DNA from: Pirellulaceae bacterium
Lineage (GTDB): Bacteria; Planctomycetota; Planctomycetia; Pirellulales; Pirellulaceae
Direction: 5' to 3'
DNA length: 9,410 nt
Assembly (NCBI GenBank): GCA_013002105.1
Contig: JABDKS010000018.1
Location: 1 to 9,410 of the forward strand
This document shows, one piece after another, positions 1 through 6,662 of the stretch. Both the position numbers and the translations under genes were made by a program. Under the pieces are notes generated by a model. That model searched no databases, was not told where the DNA came from, and worked only from the letters and a program-made list of their open reading frames with translations. The number at the start of each line of letters is the position of its first letter. Position 1 is the first letter of the stretch.

Positions 1-439
1 GCGACGAGATTTGTTGCAGAGCGACGACGTCAAATTGGCGAATGACTCGGACGGCATTTCGACGAACCAACGGGTCGGTCAGTTTGTTTGGGTCGAAACC
101 ACCGAGTGACCACGACGCGATTCGGAGATTGCGGATTCTTTTACCAGCCGCGCTCGCGGGCCCGATTTTGCCGCGGGCTGTCGATTCGATCGTCGCCGAC
201 TCGGTGGCGAATGTTTTTGTCGCGTTGAATGCGTTTTCAGTCGACCAAGACGTTTCGTTGTAGTTGATGAACTGCTCAGTCTCGTCGGTCGATTGCCGTT
301 TGAACACGGAGACTTGGTCGAGCCCGGCGATGCCGTAGTTGCGAAAGAAGAAAAAGGCTCCGCCAAGAATGCAGAGCAAAAAGAACCATCCGGGAATTCG
401 GAGGGATCGTTCGTGATAATCTTCGTTGAATGCGGCCAT
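1..439 (-). CDS. Endonuclease/exonuclease/phosphatase (DNase I-like) family protein, membrane-anchored, 5' part only
   Basis: The reading frame opens at an ATG (437-439) and stays open for 146 codons to the window edge, so the C-terminal part is missing. Residues 16-32 are a hydrophobic run rich in Phe and Leu, a likely single membrane anchor, followed by a ~70-residue polar linker. From residue 105 the protein reads LRIASWSLGGF and, after a short helix, RQFDVVALQQI. These match the first strand-helix-strand of the DNase I fold, where DNase I has an 'IAAFNIRTFG...RRYDIVLIQEV' pattern. In active members the Asn of the first motif and the Glu of the second bind the metal and phosphate. Here they appear to be Ser111 and Gln143, so the enzyme may be inactive or altered. 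It is transcribed divergently from sucB. No Shine-Dalgarno is seen. The fold assignment is fairly firm; the substrate is unknown. Confidence 0.8.
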   Translation of the reverse strand, partial: MAAFNEDYHERSLRIPGWFFLLCILGGAFFFFRNYGIAGLDQVSVFKRQSTDETEQFINYNETSWSTENAFNATKTFATESATIESTARGKIGPASAAGKRIRNLRIASWSLGGFDPNKLTDPLVRRNAVRVIRQFDVVALQQISS

Positions 440-481
440 AGAAATACGGAGCCGATTGCTGGGAGGAGACAACGACTGGTC

Positions 482-514
482 AGATGGCAACAGACCGCTG
501 GGGTCTGTCCATCT
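482..514. other. Strong bulged hairpin in the divergent intergenic region
   Basis: Bases 482-487 (agatgg) pair with 509-514 (ccatct), and 490-496 (acagacc) pair with 502-508 (ggtctgt). That makes 13 perfect pairs with a 2-base bulge (488-489) and a 5-base loop. No T-tract follows on either strand, so it is not a standard intrinsic terminator. It lies about 45 bases upstream of the start of the DNase I-like gene, so it could be in that gene's leader, or be an operator for either divergent gene. The structure is directly visible; the role is unknown. Confidence 0.5.
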
Positions 515-783
515 TCTCTGGCATCGAACTGCGCCCCACATTTTCTTGACCGTTGCTCAGCAGTCCCGCGAACAAATCGCAGCGGCACAGGTTCTAGCCG
601 TTGCAAGTGGGCTCAGCGGGTTTTGACGTCAGAGTTTGCCCAATTGGATCGATCCTCGGTGGTACGCCTGCGGGTCACGGTGGCTGCGGGGCATGCTGGC
701 TGGCAACTACGAGAAAACGAACTCGGTTGATGTGGTCGCGAGGATTGTGCTCCTGATGTATCCTGGAAACGTGCCGCCGGGCA

Positions 784-814
784 TTCAACACGCATCCATT
801 CCCTTCTGTATAAG
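784..814 (+). promoter_or_regulatory. Candidate sucB promoter
   Basis: TATAAG at 809-814 resembles a -10 box, and TTCAAC at 784-789 is a weak -35 candidate at 19-base spacing. Transcription would start only a few bases before the GTG at 826, giving a nearly leaderless message, in keeping with the lack of a Shine-Dalgarno. This is a pattern match only, in a phylum whose promoters are poorly defined. Confidence 0.2.
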
Positions 815-825
815 CGACAGATCTT

Positions 826-2163
826 GTGAGCGAATCAGTCGACGTCGTCATCCCAACAGTGGGTGAATCCATCAGCGAAGTTCAGATTGGCCAATGGTTG
901 AAAGCCGAGGGTGACTGGGTTGCCGAAGGAGAAGATCTGGTTGAAATCGAGACAGAGAAGGCATCCGTCCAAATTCCTTCGCCAGCCGGTGGGTTTTTGC
1001 AGCAAATCAGCAAACAAGAAGAAGAGTTTGCGACGGTTGGCGACACGATTGCGTCGGTTCGCGTCGCTCCTGACCCCGGCGGAAGTAGTGGGAAATCAGC
1101 GTCTGATGCATCGGCCGGATCGAACTCCAGTGCCGCCGGTTCCGGCGACGTAGAATCCAGTGGGTCCAGTTCGGCAGCAATCGTGATGCCGGCCGCCGAG
1201 AGACTGTTGTCCGAACATGGGTTGTCAGCAAGTGATGTTCCCGCATCGGGACCGGGCGGGCGATTGCTAAAAGAAGACGTGCTGGCGTATATCAAGAACA
1301 AGCCAGCAGGCGGTGTTTCATCAGGCGGCACGCCGGCGGCGTCGACCTCCGTTGCGGCACCCGCCAAGCCCGCTGCACCCGCCAAGCCCGCTGCATCCGC
1401 CAAGCCCGCTGCACCGCCGAGACCTCGGCCGGCATCGACGTTGATGACCGATGCTGCGCCCCATCGCAGCGAAGAAGTCAAACCGCTGAGCATGCTGCGC
1501 CGAACGATTGCGGCTCGGTTGGTCGAAGCCCAGCAGACCGCCGCGTTGTTGACGACGTTTAACGAAGTCAACATGAAACCGGTGATGGACATCCGCAAAA
1601 AGTACAAAGACGCTTTTTTGGAAAAACACGGCGTCAAACTCGGCTTCATGTCATTCTTTGCCAAAGCCGCCGTCGAAGCCTTGCGTGCCTTCCCCGCTGT
1701 CAACGCGGAAGTTCGCGAGGATAGCGCCGTCTATCGCAACTACCATGACATTGGTATCGCGATCGGCGGCGGCAAAGGATTGGTCGTTCCCGTCTTGCGA
1801 AATGTCGAACGAATGTCATTCGCCGAGATTGAATGGACGATTGGCGATTTTGCACGACAGGCTGGCGAAAACCGCTTGCAGCCCGAGGACTTGATCGGCG
1901 GCACGTTCACGATCAGCAACGGCGGTATCTACGGTTCGCTGCTGAGTACGCCGATCGTCAATCCACCGCAAAGCGGCATCTTGGGACTGCATTCGATACA
2001 AGAACGACCCATGGCGATCAACGGCGAAGTCGTGGTGTTGCCGATGATGTACCTGGCGCTGACGTACGATCACCGGATCGTTGACGGACGCGAAGCCGTA
2101 GGGTTCTTGAAGACCATCAAAGATGTGATCGAAGATCCCGCCAGGTTGTTCTTGGAACTGTAG
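826..2163 (+). CDS. sucB: Dihydrolipoyllysine-residue succinyltransferase, E2 of 2-oxoglutarate dehydrogenase
   Basis: This is the E2 core of the 2-oxoglutarate dehydrogenase complex (TCA cycle, cytoplasm), which transfers the succinyl group from lipoyl-lysine to CoA. It has 445 residues, slightly longer than the usual ~400. In order: lipoyl domain (about 4-80) with the lipoylated Lys45 in ETEKAS; a Ser/Gly/Ala linker; a peripheral-subunit-binding domain (about 119-156, ending in [12 protein letters not shown]); an Ala/Pro/Lys linker with tandem repeats; and the catalytic domain (about 212-445). Catalytic His416 and Asp420 lie in DHRIVDG. TTFNEVN (243-249) and [16 protein letters not shown] are typical of succinyl- rather than acetyltransferases. 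The GTG start at 826 is chosen because [15 protein letters not shown] begins exactly at the lipoyl domain. No sucA or lpd lies beside it; upstream is a divergent gene and downstream a convergent one, so it appears monocistronic. Confidence 0.95.
   Translation: MSESVDVVIPTVGESISEVQIGQWLKAEGDWVAEGEDLVEIETEKASVQIPSPAGGFLQQISKQEEEFATVGDTIASVRVAPDPGGSSGKSASDASAGSNSSAAGSGDVESSGSSSAAIVMPAAERLLSEHGLSASDVPASGPGGRLLKEDVLAYIKNKPAGGVSSGGTPAASTSVAAPAKPAAPAKPAASAKPAAPPRPRPASTLMTDAAPHRSEEVKPLSMLRRTIAARLVEAQQTAALLTTFNEVNMKPVMDIRKKYKDAFLEKHGVKLGFMSFFAKAAVEALRAFPAVNAEVREDSAVYRNYHDIGIAIGGGKGLVVPVLRNVERMSFAEIEWTIGDFARQAGENRLQPEDLIGGTFTISNGGIYGSLLSTPIVNPPQSGILGLHSIQERPMAINGEVVVLPMMYLALTYDHRIVDGREAVGFLKTIKDVIEDPARLFLEL
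1357..1410 (+). repeat. Three tandem 18-base repeats coding the SucB linker
   Basis: The unit gcacccgccaagcccgct occurs at 1357-1374 and 1375-1392, and at 1393-1410 with one change, followed by a degenerate fourth start. Each unit encodes six residues of Ala-Pro(or Ser)-Ala-Lys-Pro-Ala type in the flexible interdomain linker. Such Ala/Pro linkers let the lipoyl arm swing between E1, E2 and E3. The near-identity at DNA level suggests recent slippage, and copy number may vary between strains. Confidence 0.85.
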
Positions 2164-2224
2164 CTTGTTGTTCCCGGCCGATTTGGGTGATCGTACTGCC
2201 GAGTGTCATGTAGAGAGCGCGATA

Positions 2225-2773
2225 CTATCGGTCGTTGCCATCCGTATCGGTTTCACTTTTTGTTTTGCGAATCTGTTTTTTGCTCGCTGCCGGTTCAGCT
2301 TTCTGACGGCGGTATCCGACAACATATCGCTCAGTATTCTTGGGCGCCTTGAATTCCGTTGGGAACTCTTTGCCGGATAAGTCATAACAGACTCGCATCG
2401 CGTCAGCGTTCTTGATTTCGTAAATTGCGAGTATCGTCTTGCCCTTGTTGGGTCCAGATTCACTTTGAATGGTCATCCGTTTGGGTGTCGTGGATTTGTC
2501 CAGAGTAAACGTGCCTTTGTCGGAATGGTCCTCGCCTTCGACGACCACTTCGTACCGGTTCTTTTTGATCTTCAATGTAATTGCCTCCAAGGATGGTGGA
2601 GGCAGGAAGACTCCTGCAAGAATGGCGCCCTTGGGTTTCCAAATACCATCGTGTTGGAATTCGTTGACCGTATCCTGATTGTCGCGCGACTTGGTTTTTG
2701 AGGTATCGTCCGCGATGGCGACTTGAATCAACGCGAGAAACATGAGCGAAGTAGTGACGAAATTGCGGTGCAT
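2225..2773 (-). CDS. Secreted TIGR03067-like domain protein
   Basis: This 182-residue protein begins with a clear signal peptide (hydrophobic 8-20, predicted cleavage after Ala21 before DD). The body has the TIGR03067 pattern common in planctomycetes: a Gly-x-Trp near the start (GIWKPKG, 43-49), LKIKKNRYEVVVEGEDHSDKG, a FTLDKSTTPKRMTI strand (89-102), SGPNKGKTILAIYEI (106-120), then an MRVCYD strand and FPTEFKAPKNTERYVVGYRR (137-156). The family is thought to adopt a small beta-barrel, lipocalin-like fold; its function is unknown. The tail (157-182) is Lys/Asp-rich and probably disordered. The protein is predicted to be exported. Its stop lies 61 bases from the convergent sucB stop, and no obvious terminator hairpin with a T-tract lies between. 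Family call good, role unknown. Confidence 0.85.
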   Translation of the reverse strand: MHRNFVTTSLMFLALIQVAIADDTSKTKSRDNQDTVNEFQHDGIWKPKGAILAGVFLPPPSLEAITLKIKKNRYEVVVEGEDHSDKGTFTLDKSTTPKRMTIQSESGPNKGKTILAIYEIKNADAMRVCYDLSGKEFPTEFKAPKNTERYVVGYRRQKAEPAASKKQIRKTKSETDTDGNDR

Positions 2774-2970
2774 CGAGTCTACATTGGGTTGGTGAAAAGC
2801 GTTGATGGTGAACGCTCAAGATCATACAGCGAGCACGTCCTCGGTTGTTGCCCGTCAGGTAAAGCGACGCGGTTTTTGGGTGAACGCGTGATAGCGCGGT
2901 GCAAGTGAAATCCGCTCACAGTGTTTGGCGACATCAAACCGTTTGCGGCTGCTGTGACGCCTTTAAACTG

Positions 2971-3387
2971 CTACCGACTCGCTGGGAACGACGTCAGGTC
3001 CGGCTCGCACCGTTTCACTTTGGCATCGGGCGACATGAACCGCTCGGGCGAATAAAACAGTCGGATTATTTTCTTCTGCGACAGTTCGGGATGATCGTCG
3101 TAGAACTGATCGGCGTTGGCCGAATTTCCATATTCTTGCATCACAAACTGCACCAATCGCAGCCACGCGTACGTCATGGTTTCGTGGTAGCCGCTCGTGA
3201 GCGAATCGGGTACTTGATGGGTCGCATTGTGTGCTTGGATCCCACTGCGGATCCTGTCGAGCGTATCCTCCAGCGAATACTGAGTCAGATAGAGATAGGC
3301 GAGCTTGATGTGGTCCCGGTGATGCCATTTTTCCAAAGGCCAACGACATGCTTCGAACTCGGCAATAAAAGTTTTATCGTCAGTCAT
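2971..3387 (-). CDS. Conserved uncharacterised protein with HHRDH and GYHET motifs
   Basis: This 138-residue protein is soluble, with no signal peptide or membrane segment. It looks like a member of a widespread but uncharacterised bacterial family with an acidic start, an LEKWHHRDHIKLAYLYL segment (18-34), a helix with IRSGIQAHNATH (47-57), GYHETMTYAWLRLV (66-79), and a C-terminal LSQKKIIRLFYSPERFMSP block (102-120). The repeated His residues (22, 23, 26 and 68) and Glu69 are the kind of residues that could bind a metal, but no reaction is known to me. The ATG at 3387 starts directly before the conserved region and has no clear Shine-Dalgarno. It is flanked by 107 bases upstream and 197 bases downstream of non-coding sequence, so it is probably transcribed alone. 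Confidence 0.8.
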   Translation of the reverse strand: MTDDKTFIAEFEACRWPLEKWHHRDHIKLAYLYLTQYSLEDTLDRIRSGIQAHNATHQVPDSLTSGYHETMTYAWLRLVQFVMQEYGNSANADQFYDDHPELSQKKIIRLFYSPERFMSPDAKVKRCEPDLTSFPASR

Positions 3388-3494
3388 TCAATCGCTCGTC
3401 CGCATCAAGAAAAATCAAGAACGCATCCATGATGGCACTCGCGTCAGTGCGAAAAAAACGTGACGGCGTTAACGAACGATACCATTCTTGCCGA

Positions 3495-4061
3495 CTATTC
3501 GTCACTCTCAATCACTGGGTTTGTCGATAGAACCGCGTCATGCTCACGCAAGACGGCTTCGACCACCTTGTTCTGGTTTTTAACGGCTTCATCCAAGGGT
3601 GTCCGGTTCTGATCGGTTTTCCGATTTACGTCGGCACCGTGGGCGATCAGAATTTCAGCCGTCCGTTTGTACGCCTCGGGTCGGTCTTTGCCCTGCGATG
3701 AACCTCCCATCGCAACAGCGTGCAGTGCTGTTGTTCCAACGATAGCATCCTGATTGACATTGGCACCCCGTTTTAACAACAGTTCCACCGCGTCTGCACT
3801 GCCGGCATCGGCTCCCCAAGAAAGCGGGGTTAACCACCAGTCGCTGGCCGATTCGTTCACGTTCGCCCCGAGTTCGATCAGCCGTTGGCACACGTCGCAC
3901 GCGTTGCGGTGAGCAGCCCAATGCAGAGGTGTTGCGCCATGTAGTTGTCCGTCAAGCGATGAACATGATACAGCGAGTGCGGGAACGGCCTCGAGCATCG
4001 CCAATGCCTCCGACACGCGGCCTTCACGAATGGATTCAATCAGCTGGTCGACATTGGGCAT
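3495..4061 (-). CDS. Ankyrin-repeat protein
   Basis: This 188-residue protein is built almost wholly of ankyrin repeats. An N-terminal helical cap (MPNVDQLIESIREGRVSEAL) is followed by repeats at about 41-70 (GATPLHWAAHRNA...LIELGANVN), 76-103 (LTPLSWGADAGSADAVELLLKRGANVN), 109-147 (TALHAVAMGG with an insertion, then AEILIAHGADVN) and 150-176 (QNRTPLDEAVKNQ). The repeats make a protein-binding surface; no enzymatic domain is present and no partner is evident. There is no signal peptide, so it is presumably cytoplasmic. The frame is open further, to a GTG at 4112, but the extra 17 residues are unlike ankyrin caps, so the ATG at 4061 is preferred. It lies just downstream of the 4115-4513 gene in the same direction (53 bases from the chosen start) and may be cotranscribed. 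Confidence 0.88.
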   Translation of the reverse strand: MPNVDQLIESIREGRVSEALAMLEAVPALAVSCSSLDGQLHGATPLHWAAHRNACDVCQRLIELGANVNESASDWWLTPLSWGADAGSADAVELLLKRGANVNQDAIVGTTALHAVAMGGSSQGKDRPEAYKRTAEILIAHGADVNRKTDQNRTPLDEAVKNQNKVVEAVLREHDAVLSTNPVIESDE

Positions 4062-4114
4062 TGTGATTTTACGCTCAGTGTTTTGCTTTCCGCCAGTATC
4101 GTAGCGAACCACAG

Positions 4115-4513
4115 CTAGGGTCGTTCGTTTGGTACAAAAAACGGATCCGTGTGAATCTTATCATCATCGAACGGGTCGATTGCTTCGATCGCCGTGTTGG
4201 ATGCGTCAGGAACAATCCAATTTCCAGCCGCGTCCACGTCGTAATAGAAACAGCCATCGGTCGTTAGTGCCAATAGACCACCGCCCATCGACAGGGAACC
4301 GGAGCCACCGACCGCCTCCCACTGGTCGGTAATAAGTATCGAAGCAACTGCGTCCTGCAATTCCAAGTCGGCAAATTGCTTGGTTTGAGTATTTACAGTG
4401 GGATCGACCGATCGATTGCGCTGTTGGGATCCAATCTGGAAACCCAGGCCGATGACGCCCGCTGTGATGGCGACTGCCGCGATCGTTCGTATCGATTTGA
4501 GCAGTCGGTTCAT
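4115..4513 (-). CDS. Hypothetical membrane-anchored or exported protein
   Basis: I do not recognise a family for this 132-residue protein. The N-terminus has basic residues followed by a hydrophobic stretch (about 10-27, IAAVAITAGVIGLGF), which fits a signal anchor or uncleaved signal peptide; no clean cleavage site is seen. After a polar linker come a possible helix (49-60, DLELQDAVASIL), a Gly/Ser turn (69-79), a beta segment LLALTTDGCFYYDVDAAGNW (80-99) and an Asp-rich tail. Most of the chain would lie outside the cytoplasm. It is encoded immediately upstream of the ankyrin gene in the same orientation. The coding call rests on the sensible N-terminal topology, the ATG start and the lack of a competing frame. 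Confidence 0.65.
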   Translation of the reverse strand: MNRLLKSIRTIAAVAITAGVIGLGFQIGSQQRNRSVDPTVNTQTKQFADLELQDAVASILITDQWEAVGGSGSLSMGGGLLALTTDGCFYYDVDAAGNWIVPDASNTAIEAIDPFDDDKIHTDPFFVPNERP

Positions 4514-4729
4514 CGGGGCCGTTTGGATCGAAAGTAGAAAGGTATGATTCTACCGCTCGACGCGAACGAAATCACCAACGCGGCTGGGTCGCGACAACAA
4601 TACGCGTCGCAGGAGAGCGTTTCAAGACACGAATTTAGGATGAATTGCCTCCTCCCTTGACGCGGGAAAACAGTCGATTCCGATCGGCGTCAGTGCAACG
4701 GTGCCCGTCGTTTCGATCAGGTGGCGCGA

Positions 4730-5404
4730 TCACTTGGGCTTCTTTTCAAACCGTGTGTCAATAATGAATTTCGGCAGTTCAATTCGGTTCAGGTCCACGA
4801 TTTTGCCGTCCACGATTAGACGGATTTCGGTTCTTGCACGTTGCGATCGCATCGACAGCAGTGGATCGGCTCGCATCGCATCGATGGTCGTCGGTTGCCA
4901 TTGGTTGTCTTTGGCGACAACGTACTCTGGGATGTTGCCGGACTCGTTGCGGATGTCATCCGGCCACGGCGGACCGACCTTGACAAAGGTATCACCGATG
5001 ACCGACGCATCGGTATTCGGGCCATACACCGTGATTTCCTTGTCTTTAAAGACCATCGCTTGGCCGGTGTTGGGTGCAAAGATAACGACTCCGGCATCAA
5101 AATCGACAGCGGTCCACCGGTCGTGACCGCGTGCCAAAGTGAGCGGCGCACCCTCCGTCGCAACGATTCGCAACTGCGGCCAGACGGATTCGAATTGGTC
5201 CCGGTCCTTAAACGGTATGTGATACATCGTGTAACCGGTATGGTGAAGCGTCCGGGACTGCGATCGTAGCGGTTCCAATTCCGCTGGCCACGACTTGGGC
5301 CAGAGCCCTTCGTTGGAGATTTCCCACATCGCGAAGGAAAACGGCGTTGCGATGAGGGTTGCGACCAGAGGCAACATGGTCAGTATCACTTTGGCGTTCG
5401 GCAT
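4730..5404 (-). CDS. Exported planctomycete protein of unknown function
   Basis: This 224-residue protein starts with a hydrophobic segment (about 5-25) that acts as a signal peptide or membrane anchor. It is followed by the motif ISNEGLWPKSWPAELEPLRSQSRTL (29-53), which I associate with a family recurrent in Pirellulaceae. The next conserved block is YHIPFKDRDQFESVWPQL (61-78), then EGAPLTLARG (84-93) and a beta-rich region with FDAGVVIFAP (102-111). The last ~80 residues include VYGPNTDASVIGDTFVKVGPPWPDD and a strand-rich end (RTEIRLIVDGKIVDLNRIELPKFII). No catalytic motif is evident. The bulk would sit in the periplasm. The ATG at 5404 is used because it places the hydrophobic run at the N-terminus. 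There is no obvious partner gene; 217 bases separate it from the next gene downstream. Confidence 0.75.
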   Translation of the reverse strand: MPNAKVILTMLPLVATLIATPFSFAMWEISNEGLWPKSWPAELEPLRSQSRTLHHTGYTMYHIPFKDRDQFESVWPQLRIVATEGAPLTLARGHDRWTAVDFDAGVVIFAPNTGQAMVFKDKEITVYGPNTDASVIGDTFVKVGPPWPDDIRNESGNIPEYVVAKDNQWQPTTIDAMRADPLLSMRSQRARTEIRLIVDGKIVDLNRIELPKFIIDTRFEKKPK

Positions 5405-5712
5405 CCATCTGACTTTCGATTGTGAGGAACAAGTTCCGACGGAATCATCCTAGCTACTGTCTCGTAAATACAAACTTCCGGAATAGGTCGCGGACCCCGT
5501 TTCCACCGCCCACCAATTGATGACCCAGTGCCTGGCCGGACAGCACCACTTTCCATTAGCCGATGGGCGATAGCCCAGGTTGTTTTCGCAACGAACCGCG
5601 GCTATCGCCGTGCGGCTAGTGGGGCGGGAAAACACATCGTTCCGATTCCAAAGTGCCGCTGTCGAGCTAGCGACTGCCGACGACGGAATGTTTTCTGGGA
5701 GCAGCAATACAG
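5405..5712. other. Intergenic region holding a palindromic repeat
   Basis: These 308 bases lie between the start of the 4730-5404 gene and the stop of the 5713-6042 gene. The minus-strand frame across it (5450-5707, 85 codons, Trp- and Cys-rich) has no familiar motif and runs through the repeat, so I treat it as non-coding. The main content is the imperfect palindrome at 5557-5618. A weaker pairing of gaaaaca (5628-5634) with tgttttc (5689-5695) lies to its right. Confidence 0.5.
5557..5618. repeat. Imperfect palindrome, interspersed REP-like repeat
   Basis: Two diverged copies of the same ~30-base unit face each other. The outer tagccg (5557-5562) pairs with cggcta (5613-5618). A perfect 10-base stem, ggcgatagcc (5566-5575), pairs with ggctatcgcc (5600-5609). 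An inner gttg (5579-5582) pairs with caac (5589-5592) around a 6-base loop. Bases 5586-5618 are the exact reverse complement of 9360-9392. This resembles REP/BIME-type extragenic palindromes. It sits 3' of the 5713-6042 gene, where it could affect mRNA 3' ends; no T-tract follows. Confidence 0.8.
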
Positions 5713-6042
5713 TTAAAGAGTCAATGCTCCCTTGTAGTTTACTGGGTGGAGAACCAGCAGTTCATCGGCTGCTTGTTCGCGATAGGCAACGACCGTCGTG
5801 TCCAGCAGGTTCATCTTGGAGAGCAAAGGCTTACACAGGGTGAAGGCAGCGATCGGGTCGCGCGTAAGAACGAAGATGTTGATCGAAACGCCCACGTCGT
5901 TTCCGTCCACAACATGGTCGGCATTGGGGTCGTCCAGTTCATTGCCCAATGCGGCGGCTAAATCGTCTTCGATATCAGCACTTCGCAGCGGTGATTCGCG
6001 CGGGAAATGGAAAACTAATACGAATCGGTGTGACGCGGGCAT
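5713..6042 (-). CDS. Small conserved protein of unknown function
   Basis: This 109-residue soluble protein reads as an alternating alpha/beta domain. A first strand FVLVFHFP (7-14) is followed by a helix DIEDDLAAALGNEL (23-36), a central VVDGNDVGVSINIFVLTRDP segment (44-63), a helix AAFTLCKPLLSKMNL, and a last strand TTVVAYRE (82-89), ending near LLVLHPVNY. The VDGxDxG-x-xNIF-x-xT-x-DP pattern is one I associate with scattered uncharacterised bacterial proteins; the topology is ferredoxin-like at a guess. No signal peptide is present. It lies 85 bases downstream of the zinc-ribbon gene in the same direction, so it could be the last gene of that unit. The REP-like palindrome lies beyond its stop. 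Function not known. Confidence 0.75.
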   Translation of the reverse strand: MPASHRFVLVFHFPRESPLRSADIEDDLAAALGNELDDPNADHVVDGNDVGVSINIFVLTRDPIAAFTLCKPLLSKMNLLDTTVVAYREQAADELLVLHPVNYKGALTL

Positions 6043-6127
6043 GTCGCGGATGCAAAAATTGACGCGTAATACAAGTCGACCTTAGACGAAGTGTGTTTCG
6101 GATTTCGCAAAGCGCCGTGAATCGTCG

Positions 6128-6598
6128 CTATCGCAACAGGCGTGTATCGGATACGCCGCAAACTTTTCGTTTGATCGGATTGGCGAATCCCGACACAAAA
6201 ATCGCCATCCCGATGATTGCTCCGACAAAGAATCCGCCGGCGGTGCAGATGGATCGGGTCAGTAAATCGTCGTTGGCGACGATCGCGTAAGCTGCTGATG
6301 CAGTGATGATTGCGGCGACGCCGATGACGGCCATCATAAATGTCTTGGAACAGAGAAATCGCTGGCGATCAGTTGCGTTGGCGGTGTGTCGAGCGTAGTA
6401 GTCACTGAGCGATTCGTTCGTGTCGGACCAGGCAAATTCCGAAATCGGAAACATAGCGCCACACGTCGAACACATTGTTTGCTCCATGCTTGACATCGGG
6501 TTCGAAACAAGTTCAAAGGCCTGACCACTGACCTCGGTCGCTTCGTTGCACTTCGTATGCGTATACGATCGTGACTCTGGCACTGCTTCTTCATTCAT
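6128..6598 (-). CDS. Two-helix membrane protein with N-terminal zinc-binding motif
   Basis: In this 156-residue protein the N-terminal half is soluble and carries HTKC (His14, Cys17) and CSTC (Cys43, Cys46). Together these make a plausible HxxC...CxxC zinc site, the second pair being followed by GAMFPISEFAW. The segment EVSGQAFELVSNPMSSMEQTMC (22-43) and the later LSDYYARH (64-71) look conserved in planctomycete homologues as I remember them. Two membrane helices follow, about 87-107 (MMAVIGVAAIITASAAYAIV) and 117-139 (glycine-rich). This start is supported by a good Shine-Dalgarno (6608-6613). It is encoded 64 bases downstream of a second zinc-ribbon membrane gene. The zinc domain probably faces the cytoplasm; the role is unknown. 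Confidence 0.82.
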   Translation of the reverse strand: MNEEAVPESRSYTHTKCNEATEVSGQAFELVSNPMSSMEQTMCSTCGAMFPISEFAWSDTNESLSDYYARHTANATDRQRFLCSKTFMMAVIGVAAIITASAAYAIVANDDLLTRSICTAGGFFVGAIIGMAIFVSGFANPIKRKVCGVSDTRLLR

Positions 6599-6607
6599 CT
6601 TGTTGGT

Positions 6608-6613
6608 CCCTTG
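6608..6613 (-). promoter_or_regulatory. Ribosome binding site of the 6128-6598 gene
   Basis: On the minus strand AAGGGA lies 9 bases before the ATG at 6598. It is one of the few clear Shine-Dalgarno sites in the window and fixes the start of this gene. Confidence 0.6.
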
Positions 6614-6662
6614 AGAAAGACGTCCGCGACCGCGTGCTTTTTTTGGCAGTACGTGCTAGATA

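Larger units (their letters stand above)
440..825. other. Divergent intergenic region between the DNase I-like gene and sucB
   Basis: These 386 bases separate two divergent starts and should hold both promoters. Frames open across it in both directions look like GC-driven chance frames with no recognisable motifs. The one strong structure is the hairpin at 482-514. A TATAAG hexamer at 809-814, with TTCAAC at 784-789 (19-base spacer), could be a sigma-70-like promoter for sucB and would leave a very short leader. No tRNA or known riboswitch was recognised. Confidence 0.5.

Noticed and set aside
79..606. 175-codon minus-strand open frame
   Set aside because: It overlaps the DNase I-like gene in another frame, is Ser/Arg/Thr-rich with no motif, and crosses that gene's start; it is a GC-driven shadow.
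293..730. 145-codon plus-strand open frame ahead of sucB
   Set aside because: It overlaps the start of the DNase I-like gene in antisense, has no recognisable motif and shows no conserved pattern.
882..1703. 273-codon open frame antisense to sucB
   Set aside because: Its composition is the antisense reading of the Ala/Pro linker and lipoyl domain; sucB on the plus strand is unambiguous.
3435..3450. Hairpin gcact/agtgc followed by an A-rich run, considered as a terminator
   Set aside because: Its stem is only 5 pairs, and the A-run is on the wrong side to be a T-tract for the minus-strand genes around it.
4062..4112. N-terminal extension of the ankyrin gene from a GTG at 4112
   Set aside because: The extra 17 residues are unlike an ankyrin cap, whereas the ATG at 4061 begins a typical helical cap.
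5450..5707. 85-codon minus-strand open frame in the 5405-5712 spacer
   Set aside because: It runs through the palindromic repeat, is rich in Trp, Cys and Arg with no domain or plausible topology, and is better explained as non-coding repeat.
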